DNA of 64,000 nucleotides, taken from Evernia prunastri (taxonomy: Eukaryota; Ascomycota; Lecanoromycetes; Lecanorales; Parmeliaceae). Position numbers and translations under genes: made by a program. Each line of letters opens with the position of its first letter. Position 1 is the stretch's first letter. The stretch is from positions 753 to 64,752 of the forward strand of contig NKYR01000139.1 in NCBI GenBank assembly GCA_003184365.1. Reading direction: 5' to 3'. Below are positions 19,697 to 31,749 of this stretch, piece after piece. The notes under the pieces were generated by a model that was not told the origin of the DNA, ran no database searches, and saw only the letters and a list, made by a program, of their open reading frames with translations.

Positions 19697-21506
19697 TTAC
19701 GTTCCAAGCCGTGCTATGGCCCCTTTCTTTGACGTGATCCTCTCTTCAAAACTGGTACCAAATTGAGTCAGCGCATCTTCTATTGGGGGCTTGAACACCC
19801 ATTTATCCCAAGCGAGAGCAAGACCGTGGATCATCTCTGGAGTCACAGTCCGAGCTCGCACGCTATCTATATCATATCGGCCTCCTTTTCGTGGGTCCCG
19901 GATTGCTGGTACTTGAGGTACCAGAGCATCGAAAGCTCCTGGAGCTACCGTTTTGAGATGCTTGAGAGTTGCTTGACCTCCTGGGCCCAAAAGAGAAGTC
20001 GAGATCAGATCGAAGTAGATGGACTGTTCCGAGGTCATTGGGAATTGGTCGGTTGTCTTCGGTTGGAAGTCCAGAAGGGCAAGCTCTCCTGGGGCGTAGA
20101 ACTCATCCTTTTCAGCTGAGAGGGGCTCAGCTTTGCGGCGGTCCCACATTAATAGCGGAGGGTTCATGGCAAATGCTCTTCGATCGTCGTCGAGGAAATA
20201 TAATGTTTTCACTTGTTTCGCCGTCAATGATGTCTCTATCTCATCTTTGAAGTCCTGGATTTTGGACTCCAAGGCTTTGATGATCTCTTCTTGCTCAAAA
20301 ACCTTGATATCGTTGCGATGCAGGTCAAGATCTATTTCATCTATCTCTTCTTGCCTTTTCAAGACCGTATTGGTTCGGTCGATTGTGACGTTTTGGCCAT
20401 TGGCGACACCGCGAAGCGTCATCATTCTCTTGTATTCCACAGTAAGAGTTTTTTTATCTCTAGTCTTCGCCTTCCTGCTCGTTACCCTAGGCAATTGTCC
20501 GTCAATTGACTCTGCGGTTTGTCTTTCTTCATACTGGCCGAACTTGCCTCCTCGGAAACCCTCCTCGAGCTCCTGCAATTCTCTATGCCAAGAGCGAGAT
20601 ACGTCCGAAAGGCCAGATCTTCTGTCTCCCGGATTAGGTTGACGGTGCAAAGGTATCTGTATGTGCTTTTCTTGCATCCTTTTCGCACACCGCTTACTTG
20701 ACTCAACATTCAGAGCATCCTCGCGGCGTATTTTCGCGTCGGAAGCGTGTGGGAACCCTACTATTTCCTCCAGGTGAACATTGGCCTCCATGTATACAGA
20801 GGCTTTTCCCCGGTAACCTACAGTCCTCGGTAAAAGGGGGCGCTTGTCTTCATCGGAGAGCCACATAAGCATCCGCGTTGGCCCATAACTCTGGAACCCC
20901 GATCGGTACCTTACAGCGTGTGAAAAGTCAATGGCTTTCACATGAGCAAACGTGGTGGCCCTTGCTTCTCCTACAGCCCTGTGACGCTGGCCAGCCAAAT
21001 TTGCAATTATCAAGATCGAGTTGTTCGGTTGCTCAGTCGTAGGAGGGAGACCACCATGCCCTTCTGCATTGTGTAACAATCCTTCTTCAACGTATCTTTT
21101 GGGCTGCCATACATATTTATCTGTCCAGTCTTTGAGGCGATATCGAGAGTCAGGAGCATCGAGCAGTGGCTGGAGGAAAGGCAGGTAGACGTTCTGCTTG
21201 GATTCGATGAGGATGTGGTTGCGAGGTTTAAGGTAATCATGGAGCTTGGAAGACCACAGACCTATGCCGGGATTTATGTCTATGATGGTGCAGCCAATAT
21301 GCTGCGCCAACGACGGAGCCAGGCGCTGTATGACATCGTCTGGAAAGATTAGAGAGGTCTCACTCGACATGAGTCGTCGAGGTAGACATACCACAAAGCT
21401 CGGGACTGACAATATTTGTACGGGATTTCCAGACATTGGGTTTCGCTGCAATTTGTTTTACCAAAGGATATCTAGGTTTTATTCGTGAAGCTGTAGTAGA
21501 AGACAT
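19697..21506 (-). CDS. Mitochondrial transcription factor Mtf1-like (rRNA adenine dimethylase fold)
   Basis: Two exons on the minus strand: 21392-21506 and 19697-21339, 585 residues. The 52-nt intron (21340-21391; GTATGT..CAG) is needed to bring MSSTTASRIKPRYPLVKQ, a basic, acid-free mitochondrial presequence, into frame with the conserved RTNIVSPELCDDVIQRL. The body has the SAM-binding fold of the KsgA/Dim1/TFB family: motif I is IIDINPGIGLWSSKLHDYLKP, the acidic loop is HILIESK, and ANLAG stands where active dimethylases have NLPY. Loss of NLPY fits proteins that kept the fold but serve as a specificity factor for the mitochondrial RNA polymerase. The C-terminal third is helical and charged. 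A start at the internal ATG 21451 would lose the presequence and misread the intron. Methyltransferase activity cannot be excluded. Confidence 0.8.
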
Positions 21507-21977
21507 CGAAGGCTTGCAGATGTCGTTGAATTATCTACCACCACCGCACCACTACTCTAGATGCTAGGGAGCGGGATGATGCACCATGCGCAGGACCGTG
21601 GGTAGACGAGAGGTGGAAAGTTGGTCTAATCAAGTCATGGATATAGATATGAATGATACGCACATGAATGCAGTACTTTTCCCAACGCCGAATATGATAT
21701 GATATGATATAGACCTCCATCAAAGGCTTTATATAATTAACACTTGCGCCCGAAGCTTTCTACTCTACAGGAAGAGCGCAATTTTATCATCAGCAATGAC
21801 GCAGGCACCTTCGAAAAACAGCATGAGCTTGCCTTAGGCAGCAATAGTCGTTATCAGTATGTTGAAGTTTGTAACCCTCTACTGTCGTGGTGCCTACTTT
21901 AGGCGTCAATAGTTACATGCGTCGTGCCCCTCAACGACGGCTATTCTACCTGAACCATACGAGTACTGAACCAAAGT
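21507..21977. promoter_or_regulatory. Divergent intergenic region (Mtf1-like / AMSH-like)
   Basis: About 470 bp between two divergent genes, so it holds both promoters. At 21691-21711 there is a short imperfect ATATG tandem repeat. Nothing else is recognised. Confidence 0.5.
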
Positions 21978-23684
21978 ATGGCTTCGCGCACTACCGAAGA
22001 GACCGGTCCTGCCAGACCCTTGAACGTGGAACAGATCGTCAAGAAAGCTCAGAGTTTCGACTACAACCCCTTGATACCACTCAAGTACTGGTTGAGAACC
22101 GCTGGGACCTTGCTGAAGGAGGTACATGCTATTGTACGGAGAGCCTGCAACCTGCGCTGACTGTTGGTACAGGCAGACATCTACGAACATGAAGGCAATG
22201 ACCAGCAAACCTATCTCCTGTTGTTCCGGCATGCCCAACTCGTCATTCGAAACCTTTCAACCCATCCTGATGCCAAGCAAGCCAAGAATCGCCTTGCTTT
22301 GGCGCAGGCCAATAAGGACGTTGAATATGGTCTAATCAAACTTGAGGTACTGAAGCCACGTATCAACAAAAGATATGAGAGATACGAGCAGCTTCTACGG
22401 GACCGCGATACTAGAAGAGCTTCTGCGAGTGCTAGGGAAGCTTCTCGCTCACGAGAGCAGAAGATCCCCTCACACCAGCAGGTGATCAATCAACGCCCTA
22501 TATCAGATCCTGCTGTAGCTAGCGATACCGAAACTCTAGCGGCTGGAGACCATCGAGATTTGGCCGTCAGATTAGCTCATAATGAGATCCGACGGCGGGC
22601 AAGAGCCAGGAAGGCTACTCGGCAAGCAGGAATATCTGAGGAGGTGGAACAAGAAAGGCGAACTGCAGGAGTATGGGGAAACTGGGAGGAGGCATTCACC
22701 AAAAATGACGAAAGCATTGACCAAGACACTCTCAGCAGACATATGCAGAATGTTCGCTTGCAGGTGAACGGCGCAACAAACGGAGAGAACAAGAATGGCA
22801 GCTCTCGACCATCTTTCGAAAGCCAGAAATCAAACTACCACTATCCCGTAGTGCCCGAACATCGCGATGCTGTCTCTTGGAAGCCTTTGCCTCAGCCGTC
22901 CAGCTCTTTGGGAGACAACACCCTTCGAAGCACACGAACATCCCCTGGAGCCCCAGACCTGCCGCCCAAGGATTACCCTGTTGATAGATCCGGGAATCAA
23001 ACTTTACTACCGCTACGCCCCGAAAAAGAGGCGCTTCCAGCATCTAGTATCTCATCCAATATCGATCCAAGTCCAGCGCCACAGCAAGATTTGAAACCGT
23101 CGACTTTCACTTTTAAGCCATCTGCATATCTGGAGAATGGTACACCGCTTCGTACCATTTTCCTCCCACCTGATCTTCGTCATCGCTTCCTGTCAATTGC
23201 CCTGCCCAATACACGTGCTAATCTAGAGACCTGCGGTATCCTCTGTGGCACCCTTGTGTCGAATGCACTGTTCATCTCTAAGCTCGTCATACCAGATCAG
23301 GAAAGCACGTCTGACACATGTGAGACGATCAATGAAAGTAAATTATTTGACTACGTTGACGGAGAAGATCTTATGGTACTCGGCTGGATACATACGCACC
23401 CAACACAGACTTGCTTCATGAGTTCTAGAGACCTCCACACTCATGGCGGCTACCAAGTGATGATGCCCGAAAGTATTGCAATTGTATGCGCGCCGAGCAA
23501 GGGGGACTGGGGGGTGTTTCGATTGACAGATCCTCCTGGGATGAAGACGGTACTGAACTGCACGCAAACTGGACTATTTCATCCTCATGCCGAGAGCAAT
23601 ATTTACACTGACGCACTGCGTCCCGGACATGTATACGAAGCGAAAGAGCTAGAATTTGATGTTGTGGATCTTCGGCCGCATTGA
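21978..23684 (+). CDS. AMSH-like K63 deubiquitinase (STAM-binding protein / Sst2 family)
   Basis: Two exons, 21978-22121 and 22173-23684, 551 residues; the intron is 51 nt, phase 0. AMSH-type enzymes cut Lys63-linked ubiquitin chains from cargo at endosomes, working with the ESCRT machinery. Residues 10 to about 120 match the helical USP8-dimerisation/MIT-like domain (PLIPLKYWLRTAGTLLKE..ADIYEHEGNDQQTYLLLFRHA). A charged coiled coil with Arg-rich repeats and a Pro-rich middle that may bind SH3 domains follow. The last 190 residues are the JAMM metalloprotease: the catalytic Glu is in NLETCGILCG, the zinc ligands in WIHTHPTQTCFMSSRD (HxHPx9-10D), and the AMSH-specific second zinc site is fed by the HTHGGYQ and CTQTGLFHPH segments. 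All expected catalytic residues are present. Confidence 0.93.
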
Positions 23685-23860
23685 AAATTTGGCGATTAGA
23701 TAAGAAAATGTGCAGCATAACTTCTGGCATGTGTAGGAATAATGGACATCTCTCAATGTCAACCCTCGAAGCTGTCATGTATTGCTGTCTCTACAGATAG
23801 TGCAGCCATAGCACGCATGAGTTTCGCTGACTATAGCGAATAATCCAGCCAGGAAGTTCT

Positions 23861-24431
23861 TTAGCTCTCTTCATTTGCATTTCTCCGTGCTGCTCTGGCC
23901 TCCTCGGCGCTCCTTTTTTTCTCCGCCTGCTTCCGATCGATCACCTCCACAGCTCTTTTCATCCCCTGCATTTCTAACTGTCGCCTCCTATGGCAACATT
24001 CGTACATCAGGAAGGAACCGAACACAAACGACCCAACTGCCCAGTTGCAAGTTTTCCATACAGAGGCTATATCGATCAGAGTCGTGTTCGGCAAGATGTA
24101 AAGAGGTGAACGTACCACCCAAGATAGCACGAGCGCCACCTATTCCGAATCCGCCACCAATGCCTGTCAACAAGGCATCGCGGGCGCAGGGCTTCTTGTG
24201 TACTTCTTGAAAGTCGCTAATCTGAATACTCCTTAAGGCATCAAAGTAGCTGGCCTCTTTCATTCGTCCACCTGCGGTGTTCAAACCAGCACCTCCGGGT
24301 AAAGCATTGGCATTTGGCGGTGCTACAGGAACGGCGTGTGGTTCGTGCGCAATCGCCTGAGAAGCAGACGGCGTCGATTTGGAAGTCTCGGGTACCTTGG
24401 AGCTCGCTTCTTCTCGGGTATCAGCGGCCAT
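23861..24431 (-). CDS. COX20: Cytochrome c oxidase assembly protein COX20
   Basis: Two exons on the minus strand, 24116-24431 and 23861-24066, 173 residues; the 49-nt intron (GTACGT..TAG) joins AILG to ASVWKTCNWAVG. Cox20 is an inner-membrane chaperone that holds newly made Cox2 during tail export and copper insertion. The N-terminal 60 residues are disordered and Pro/Ala-rich. The core is the DUF3767/COX20 domain: KPCARDALLTGIGGGFGIGGARAILG is the first membrane segment and NWAVGSFVFGSFLMYECCHRRR the second. A basic tail (EVIDRKQAEKKRSAEEARAARR) follows. Two membrane spans and about 170 residues fit fungal orthologs. The gene is divergent from POL2 with only 316 bp between the start codons. 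Confidence 0.88.
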
Positions 24432-24747
24432 GGTGAGAGGTAGAGGTCGGAATCAAAACTGTTGGATTTCTTTGAGGGTTTAGGAACATTGCTAGCGCCC
24501 GAGAAAGGTTAACCGAAACGCCAATGACAAACTCAAAATCACGCGTCGCGGCGTTACGCGTAGATAGGTACTCGTACGCAAAGTGCTTTCGAGGAACAAT
24601 CGGTTTTCTTCCTCTTTGACTGACACTGTTCGTGGCAAGAACGGGATCGCAAAGTTGCCAGGTCATCCCTTGATGTTGCATTATTGAATGGCCCACACAG
24701 CTTGCTAATTACCTGTATGTCCTCAGGCCAGCTACCTCGACCCTTCA
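24432..24747. promoter_or_regulatory. Compact divergent promoter, COX20 / POL2
   Basis: 316 bp between the two start codons, which must hold both promoters and both 5' leaders. ACGCGTCGCGGCGTTACGCG at about 24541-24560 contains ACGCGT, the core of the MCB box that drives S-phase genes such as POL2 in yeasts. This is suggestive, not proof. Confidence 0.5.
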
Positions 24748-27700
24748 ATGCCTTCTAGAAAACCAGATCGGCGGTATGGCAGCAACTTTCGCTCTGCAAA
24801 GTCATCATTCAATCCACGTCGGACCAAGACAGTGGAAGCTTCATCCTTGCGGAAGAGTGAAACAACCTTTCAGGATGAGAAGCTACAAGCTACGCGCCTC
24901 GCTGACACAATTGACGAGTCTATGGGCTTTGCACGCTATGACTCGGGTAAAAGGAAGACAGGATGGCTTTGCAACATGCACAGTACCACTATCGAGGATG
25001 AGAAAATACCGGGCGGGCGTGCTGGGGTCGACTACTACTTTTTGGAAGAGGATGGTGGTACGTTCAAGGCTACAGTGGAATATGATCCCTACTTCCTCAT
25101 TGCCGTGAGGAAGGGAAAGGAAGCTGATGTGGAGGAATGGTGCCGACGGAAATTTGAGGGCTTGGTGAAAGGAATCAAGCGCATAGAGAAGGAGGACTTG
25201 CAGATGCCCAACCATCTGCTAGGGTATCGAAGGATGTTCTTGCAATTGGCGTTTGAGAACGTCAGTGATCTGTTGACTGTGAGGAAAGCCATATTGCCAA
25301 TCGCAGAGAAAAATAAGAGCGACATGAACGCAATGGACACCTATGCTGAGGTGGCTAGGTACTGAACACATGTTCCCATGTCAAAGCTTTGGATTGCTGA
25401 CTTTCGAAGTGCTAATGCAGGTTTTGATCTTTTTGACGATCAACGAGATGATGATAAACGAAGTAACGGCATCGCGGACTCAAGCGATTACATTGTCGAT
25501 ATTCGGGAGTTTGACGTACCATACCATGTCCGGGTTGCAATTGATAAAGGTTGGAGCCCAGTGCCAGCGAGGTCAACCATATCTGCACCATGCTGATTCC
25601 TCCAGATATTCGAATTGGAAAATGGTACACAGTGGAAGCAAAGCATGGGATTACAAGTCTTGCCTGCATTGAAGAGCGCATACAAAGAGCTGATCCTGTG
25701 GTGCTTGCCTACGACATTGAGACGACCAAATTGCCCTTAAAGTTTCCTGACGCCGTGATAGACCAAATCATGATGATATCGTACATGATTGACGGACAAG
25801 GATTCTTAATCACCAATCGAGGAATTGTGTCGGAAGACATTGCCGACTTCGAGTATACCCCGAAGCCGGAGTACGACGGTCCTTTCCTTGTTTTCAACGA
25901 ACCGGATGAGAAGGCACTCATAGAGAGATTCTTTCTACACATCAAAGAAGCTCGGCCAATGGTAATAGCAACCTACAACGGTGACTTCTTCGATTGGCCC
26001 TTCGTTGAAGCCAGAGCCAGTGTGCTAGGGATCGACATGTACCAGGAGATTGGATTTCGCAAGAACAGCGAAGACATCTATCAAAGTGATTACGGCGTTC
26101 ACATGGATTGTTTTGCCTGGGTCAGTCGAGACAGCTACCTCCCCCAGGGTAGCAGAGGCTTGAAAGCTGTGACAGTGGCCAAATTAGGCTACGATCCAGA
26201 TGAACTGGATCCGGAGCTGATGACTCGGTATGCGAGTGAGCGGCCACAGACCTTGGCGGAATACTCAGTCTCCGATGCAGTGGCGACATACTATCTTTAC
26301 ATGAAATACGTGCATCCTTTCATCTTCTCGCTGTGTAATATCATCCCCCTAAATCCGGACGACGTCCTGCGCAAGGGCACGGGAACTTTGTGTGAGATGC
26401 TGCTTATGGTTCAGGCCTACCAAAAAGGCATTGTCCTCCCCAACAAACACAAGGAGCCCAAAGAGACTTTCTGGGAAGGTCATCTTCTCGAATCTGAAAC
26501 ATATGTAGGAGGGCATGTGGAGAGTATTGAAGCGGGCGTATTCAGAAGCGATATACCAGTAAATTTTGCGTTGGATACCACGGCCGTCGACGAGCTTATA
26601 CGAGACCTTGACGCTGCACTGCAGTTCAGTGTCGTGGTAGAAGAAAAGAAGTCTTTAGACGATGTCACAAACTACGACGAGGTGAAAGCCGAGGTTATTG
26701 CAAAGTTGGAAACTCTGAAAGCCACACCAAACAGGCTTGAAAGACCGTCCATCTACCACTTGGATGTCGCATCGATGTATCCAAACATCATGACAACGAA
26801 CCGGCTGCAGCCCGATTCTATGATCCAGGAGTCCGATTGCGCAGCTTGTGACTTCAATAGGCCCGGAAAGACTTGCGATCGTAGAATGCCATGGTCGTGG
26901 AGAGGCGAATTCCTTCCGGCACAGAAAAACGAGTACAACATGGTCAGGCATGCTCTTGAAAATGAGCGCTTTCCAGGTCGCTATCCTAACAGCCCTGCTA
27001 GAAGCTTCCAGGACATGAGCGTTGAGGAGCAGGCTGTCCTAGTGAAAAAGCGACTTACGGACTACAGCAAGAAGATCTATCACAAGATCCACGAGACGAA
27101 GACCCTTGAACGTGAGGCCATCATCTGCCAGCGAGAGAACCCATTCTACGTTGATACCGTCAAAGATTTCAGAGACCGTCGATACGATTTCAAGGGCAAG
27201 CAAAAGGTGTGGAAGAATAACACAGAATCGCTGAAGTCTTCAGGAGCGTCGGCTGCGGAGATCGAAGAGGCCAAGAAGATGATAGTTCTATACGACTCGC
27301 TTCAGTTGGCTCACAAGGTCATCTTGAACAGTTTTTATGGGTACGTCATGCGCAAAGGCTCGCGGTGGTATTCAATGGAAATGGCGGGAGTGACTTGCCT
27401 CACTGGTGCTCACATCATTCAAATGGCAAGGGAACTGGTGGAGCGGATAGGAAGACCTCTTGAACTCGACACTGATGGTATCTGGTGCATGCTACCAGCT
27501 ACTTTCCCAGAAAATGTCGTCTTCACCCTTAAGAACGGCAAGAAGCTGCCAATCTCATACCCTTGCGTTATGCTTAACCATCTTGTCCATGGAAAATTCA
27601 CCAATCACCAGTACCAGGACCTCATCGATCCTCAGACTTTCAAGTATGAGACGCATAGCGACAACACTATATTTTTCGAAGTTGATGGGCCATACCGGGC

Positions 27701-30700
27701 TATGATATTGCCAACCTCAAAAGAGGAAGACAAGAATCTCAAAAAACGTTATGCAGTGTTCAACCATGATGGTAGTCTCGCAGAGCTTAAAGGTTTCGAG
27801 GTCAAGAGAAGAGGAGAGCTCAAGCTTATCAAGATTTTTCAGACGCAGATTTTCAAATTCTTTCTAGAGGGAGAGACCCTGGCGGATACCTACGCCTCAG
27901 TAGCGAAGGTGGCCAACCGATGGCTTGATGTTCTGCATCACCATGGTTCGACGCTCGCTGACGAAGAGCTGATTGACTTGATCTGTGAAAACAGAAGTAT
28001 GTCAAAAACCCTCGAGGAGTATGGTGCGCAGAAGTCGACATCAATTACTACCGCCAAAAGACTGGCCGAATTTTTGGGATTGCAGATGGTTAAAGACAAA
28101 GGTCTCAATTGCAAGTACATCATTTCGGCCAAGCCCAAAAACGCGCCAGTGACCGAGAGAGCTATACCAGTAGCTATTTTCTCCGCAGATGACCAAGTCA
28201 AACGCTATTTCTTGCGGAAGTGGATGCGAGAAGACCCAAGCGACATGAATCCTAGAGCGCTCATTGATTGGGATTATTACATGGAACGTTTGAGTGGCGT
28301 GATTCAGAAACTGATTACCATCCCTGCCGCTTTGCAGAAAGTTCGCAACCCAGTCCCACGGGTTGCGCATCCAGATTGGCTACAGCGTAGGATCAATGTT
28401 AAGGATGACACGTACAAGCAGCAGAAGATGACCGACCTCTTCGCCAAGGCACCACTGTCTGAGATATCTATGAATACTCTGGATCATCGACTGCCTACTG
28501 ACCTGGAGGATTTTGGATCGTCTCAGCTTTCAAAGGCTAAGACGGGCGAGGTCACCAGAATGGTGCAGAAAAGAAAGGCCTCAGAGCCACCAACCATAGC
28601 GACCGCAGACCCCTATGCCATTCTTCCTTCAAAGATGCCATCAATGACCGAAGACTATGAAGGTTTTCTCCGGTATCAAAAACGAAAATGGAAGATTCAG
28701 AAGCAAGCTCGCATACGTCGACGCCAGCTGTTTGGCGAACGGAGTATTGCAGCAGCAGACACCCTTGGAAGTCTCTTTCAAAATCAGGCAGAGTTATTGT
28801 TTATCAATACCTGGCAGGTATTGCAGCTGCGAGAAACAGAGACGCCAGGACAGATTCGAGCTTTTGTTCTGATCGACAAGAAGGTGCATTCCCTCACAGT
28901 GAAAGTTCCTCGACAATTGTTCTTGAATCTCAAAGGAAACGATTTGCCCGATGTTGACGTAGAAGGCTGCGCTGTTGAAAAGGTCACTCATATCCTACCA
29001 AATGGACATCCCTCGATTCATCTTTTCAAGCTTGTAATGTCCGAGGAAGTCTACGTCAGAGAAGCACATAAACTTGCCGTCCTATTCAACCACCCAAGCG
29101 TCGAAGGTGTCTACGAGAAGCAAGTACCTCTTACTATGAGGGCTGTCCTTGAGCTGGGAAGTTTATGCACTTTCGACGAAAATCAGAAAGGAGTCTTAGG
29201 TCGAGGTCTTGAGCATGGCTTCGATCTTCCGGCCCTACGACGCACTCCAGCAAAATTGCCATATCTTCTGGAGACAGAAATGGCCTTCATCTATCTATAT
29301 CACCTTGAAGCTGGTGATCGTCAGGTTTTTGCGCTATTTTCCACGGTAAAGGATGCAGCGCACATCATTATTTTTGACCGCTCAAAAGATTCCCAAGGTT
29401 TACCCAATGCGGAAAAGGTGTATGTTGAACTACTGACCCGACGACTCAATGAGAACGGAGGTGAAGCCTGGCAGAACATCTTCGAATACCAAGAAAACCT
29501 GCGGTTCAAGACCACCCAGGTCAGAACGAAAAGAAAGCTACACCTCGATGTCGGTGACGCTGTCAAGAAGATGAAGAGTGACGAGAGCAAACCCACGCTT
29601 CTGGTTATACAGTCTCCGCAGAGACGTCTACTGCTTAATGACATTCCGTCGCTCAATGATCTGCCAGTCCTTCCATTGAAAGTCGAAGTCTTGGACAGCA
29701 ATTTACCTCAACTTGGCTGGCAGGGTTTCGTTGTCAAGCGACTGGTGACTCATTACCTTGCTCTAGGTTCGTGGATCAGCCACCTCGTCGAACTTGCAAG
29801 GTATGGAGATATTCCCCTTTGCAATTTGGAAAGGGATGATCCCCGGTTCTTGATCGATGTCGCATATGCCAGACGACTACAGAAAAGCAATGTCGTGCTT
29901 TGGTGGTCCGGTGGTCCGCTACCAGACCATGCTGGGTATGAGAAAGATGATATACTGGGTCCCATGGAGACTGTCAGTATGCCTGCAGTTAACAATCCTG
30001 GAACATACTCGTCTGTCTGCATAGAGCTCGACGTTCGGAATCTCGCAATCAATACAATTCTAACGTCCTCTCTTATCAATGAGCTTGAGGGCAGCGACTC
30101 GGTTGCCTTCAATCCTGCTGCGCCAAGTGAAGAAAATGCTGACAGTGGAACTGGTATTCTCTATTCTGATAATGCTTTTGCATCCGCCGGCATTACCGTC
30201 CTCCGAGAGATGGTAAAAGCTTGGTGGACAGAAGCCTGCAAAGGCAGTCCAATGGCGGACATCATGGTGCAGCATCTTGTGCGTTGGGTCGAGAATCCTG
30301 ACTCATTCCTATACGATCGCTCGTTGCACTACTACGTGCAGATGATGTCTAGGAAAGCTTTCCAGCAGCTGATGACGGACTTCAAGCGCGTCGGATCCCA
30401 CGTTGTCTTTGCCAATGCGAATCGTCTTCTCCTCCAGACTACGAAAGCAGAGGTTGGCAATGCATACGCGTACAGCCAGTATATTCTCAAGTCGGTTAAA
30501 GCCAAGCCACTGTTCCATTTCCTCGACTTGGATATCAAAGAGTATTGGGATTACCTAGTCTGGTACGATGAATTCAATTATGGCGGCAAGGCATGTCAAG
30601 AGGTCGTGGAAGCAGAAGCTCAGACCCTTGATACCATCATGCACTGGCAGCTAAACACTTTCCTTCCCCTCCAATATCAACTAATTTTTCACGACTGGGT

Positions 30701-31559
30701 CTTCGAGTTCATCGATCTGATGCACCAAATTAAACGACCTCGTCAGATACCTATCGGCGATGACGATTCAAATTCCACTCCTCGACCGACTCAGCTCCCA
30801 GTCCGCCAACTTGCTGCCAATGACGACACGACGAGCAAAGACCTTCTCACAAAGTCCATCTCGAAGCCGCTGAAGCGCCAGATCATCGCCCTAATCGCTC
30901 GCTATCGTTCAGAGCTCGCTCACCCTGATCTTGCTTCCGATTACAATTTTCCCGCGCTCCCTGGCTCGCACCTCAACTTGAAAGACACTCATCCCGTCCT
31001 CCAGCTCGTCAGATCAATCATGCACGTCTTCTCACTCGACAAAAGCATCAATCTCGAAGCACGCTACCTTCGCAAGGAGCTCCTTGCATTCTTCGAGATC
31101 AAAGAATTCAGCGCTCAGGCTCGCTTCGAGAACCCGAGCTCCAGCCTCAAATTGGAGCAACTCATCTGTGAGCACTGCACCATGGCGCGCGACCTGGACT
31201 TATGTCGAGACGAGGACGTATTGCCGGAAACTGCGACTAAGGACGTGGAGCCAGCAGCGAAGGCGTGGGCCTGCACGACTTGCGGCCATCAGTACGATCG
31301 GCTGGCCATTGAAGAGCGCCTTATCGGGCAGGTTCAGAAGGTGCTTGTAGAATGGCAAACCCAGGATCTAAAATGCGGAAAGTGTAAAAAGATTAGGATG
31401 AATGATTTCATGGAGCATTGCGGGTGCAGCGGGATTTGGGTGGGTACTGTGAATAGAGAGGATGTTGTCAGCAAGCTGAGGGTGCTCGAGAGAGTGAGCA
31501 AGACTTATAAATTGAAGATGTTGGAGGGAGTTATGGGAAATGTTCTTGCGGGGATTTGA
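24748..31559 (+). CDS. POL2: DNA polymerase epsilon catalytic subunit (Pol2)
   Basis: Three exons: 24748-25358, 25410-25549, 25606-31559, giving 2234 residues, the normal length. Pol epsilon is the leading-strand replicative polymerase. The N-terminal half carries the 3'-5' exonuclease motifs: Exo I in AYDIETTKLPLKFPD, Exo II in VIATYNGDFFDWPF and Exo III in YSVSDAVATYYLYMKY. It also carries the B-family polymerase motifs: A is YHLDVASMYPN, B is ILNSFYGYVMRKGSRW and C is ELDTDGIW (the DTD of Pol epsilon). The C-terminal half is the inactive exonuclease-polymerase module, ending in two Cys clusters, CEHC..C and CTTCGHQ..CGKC..CGCSG, used for subunit binding and an Fe-S/Zn site. The first intron donor follows GTGGCTAG and its acceptor is TTTCGAAG; an alternative acceptor at GCAG would break the frame. 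All catalytic acidic residues are present. Confidence 0.97.
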
Positions 31560-31749
31560 GAATGGCGTTTGGGGGGGGGGATGGTTGCTTTTGTACTCAT
31601 TGTACCTGGATACCACTGCGAATTGGGACTAGGAGGTCATTGTGAGCGATTAGCGATCAGCATTACTGGAGTTGGCTCCGTGCTATAGTCTATAAAGATC
31701 CGCATAAGCCAATTTGTCTATGCACTTTTCTCGTTGTCGTAGTCAGATT

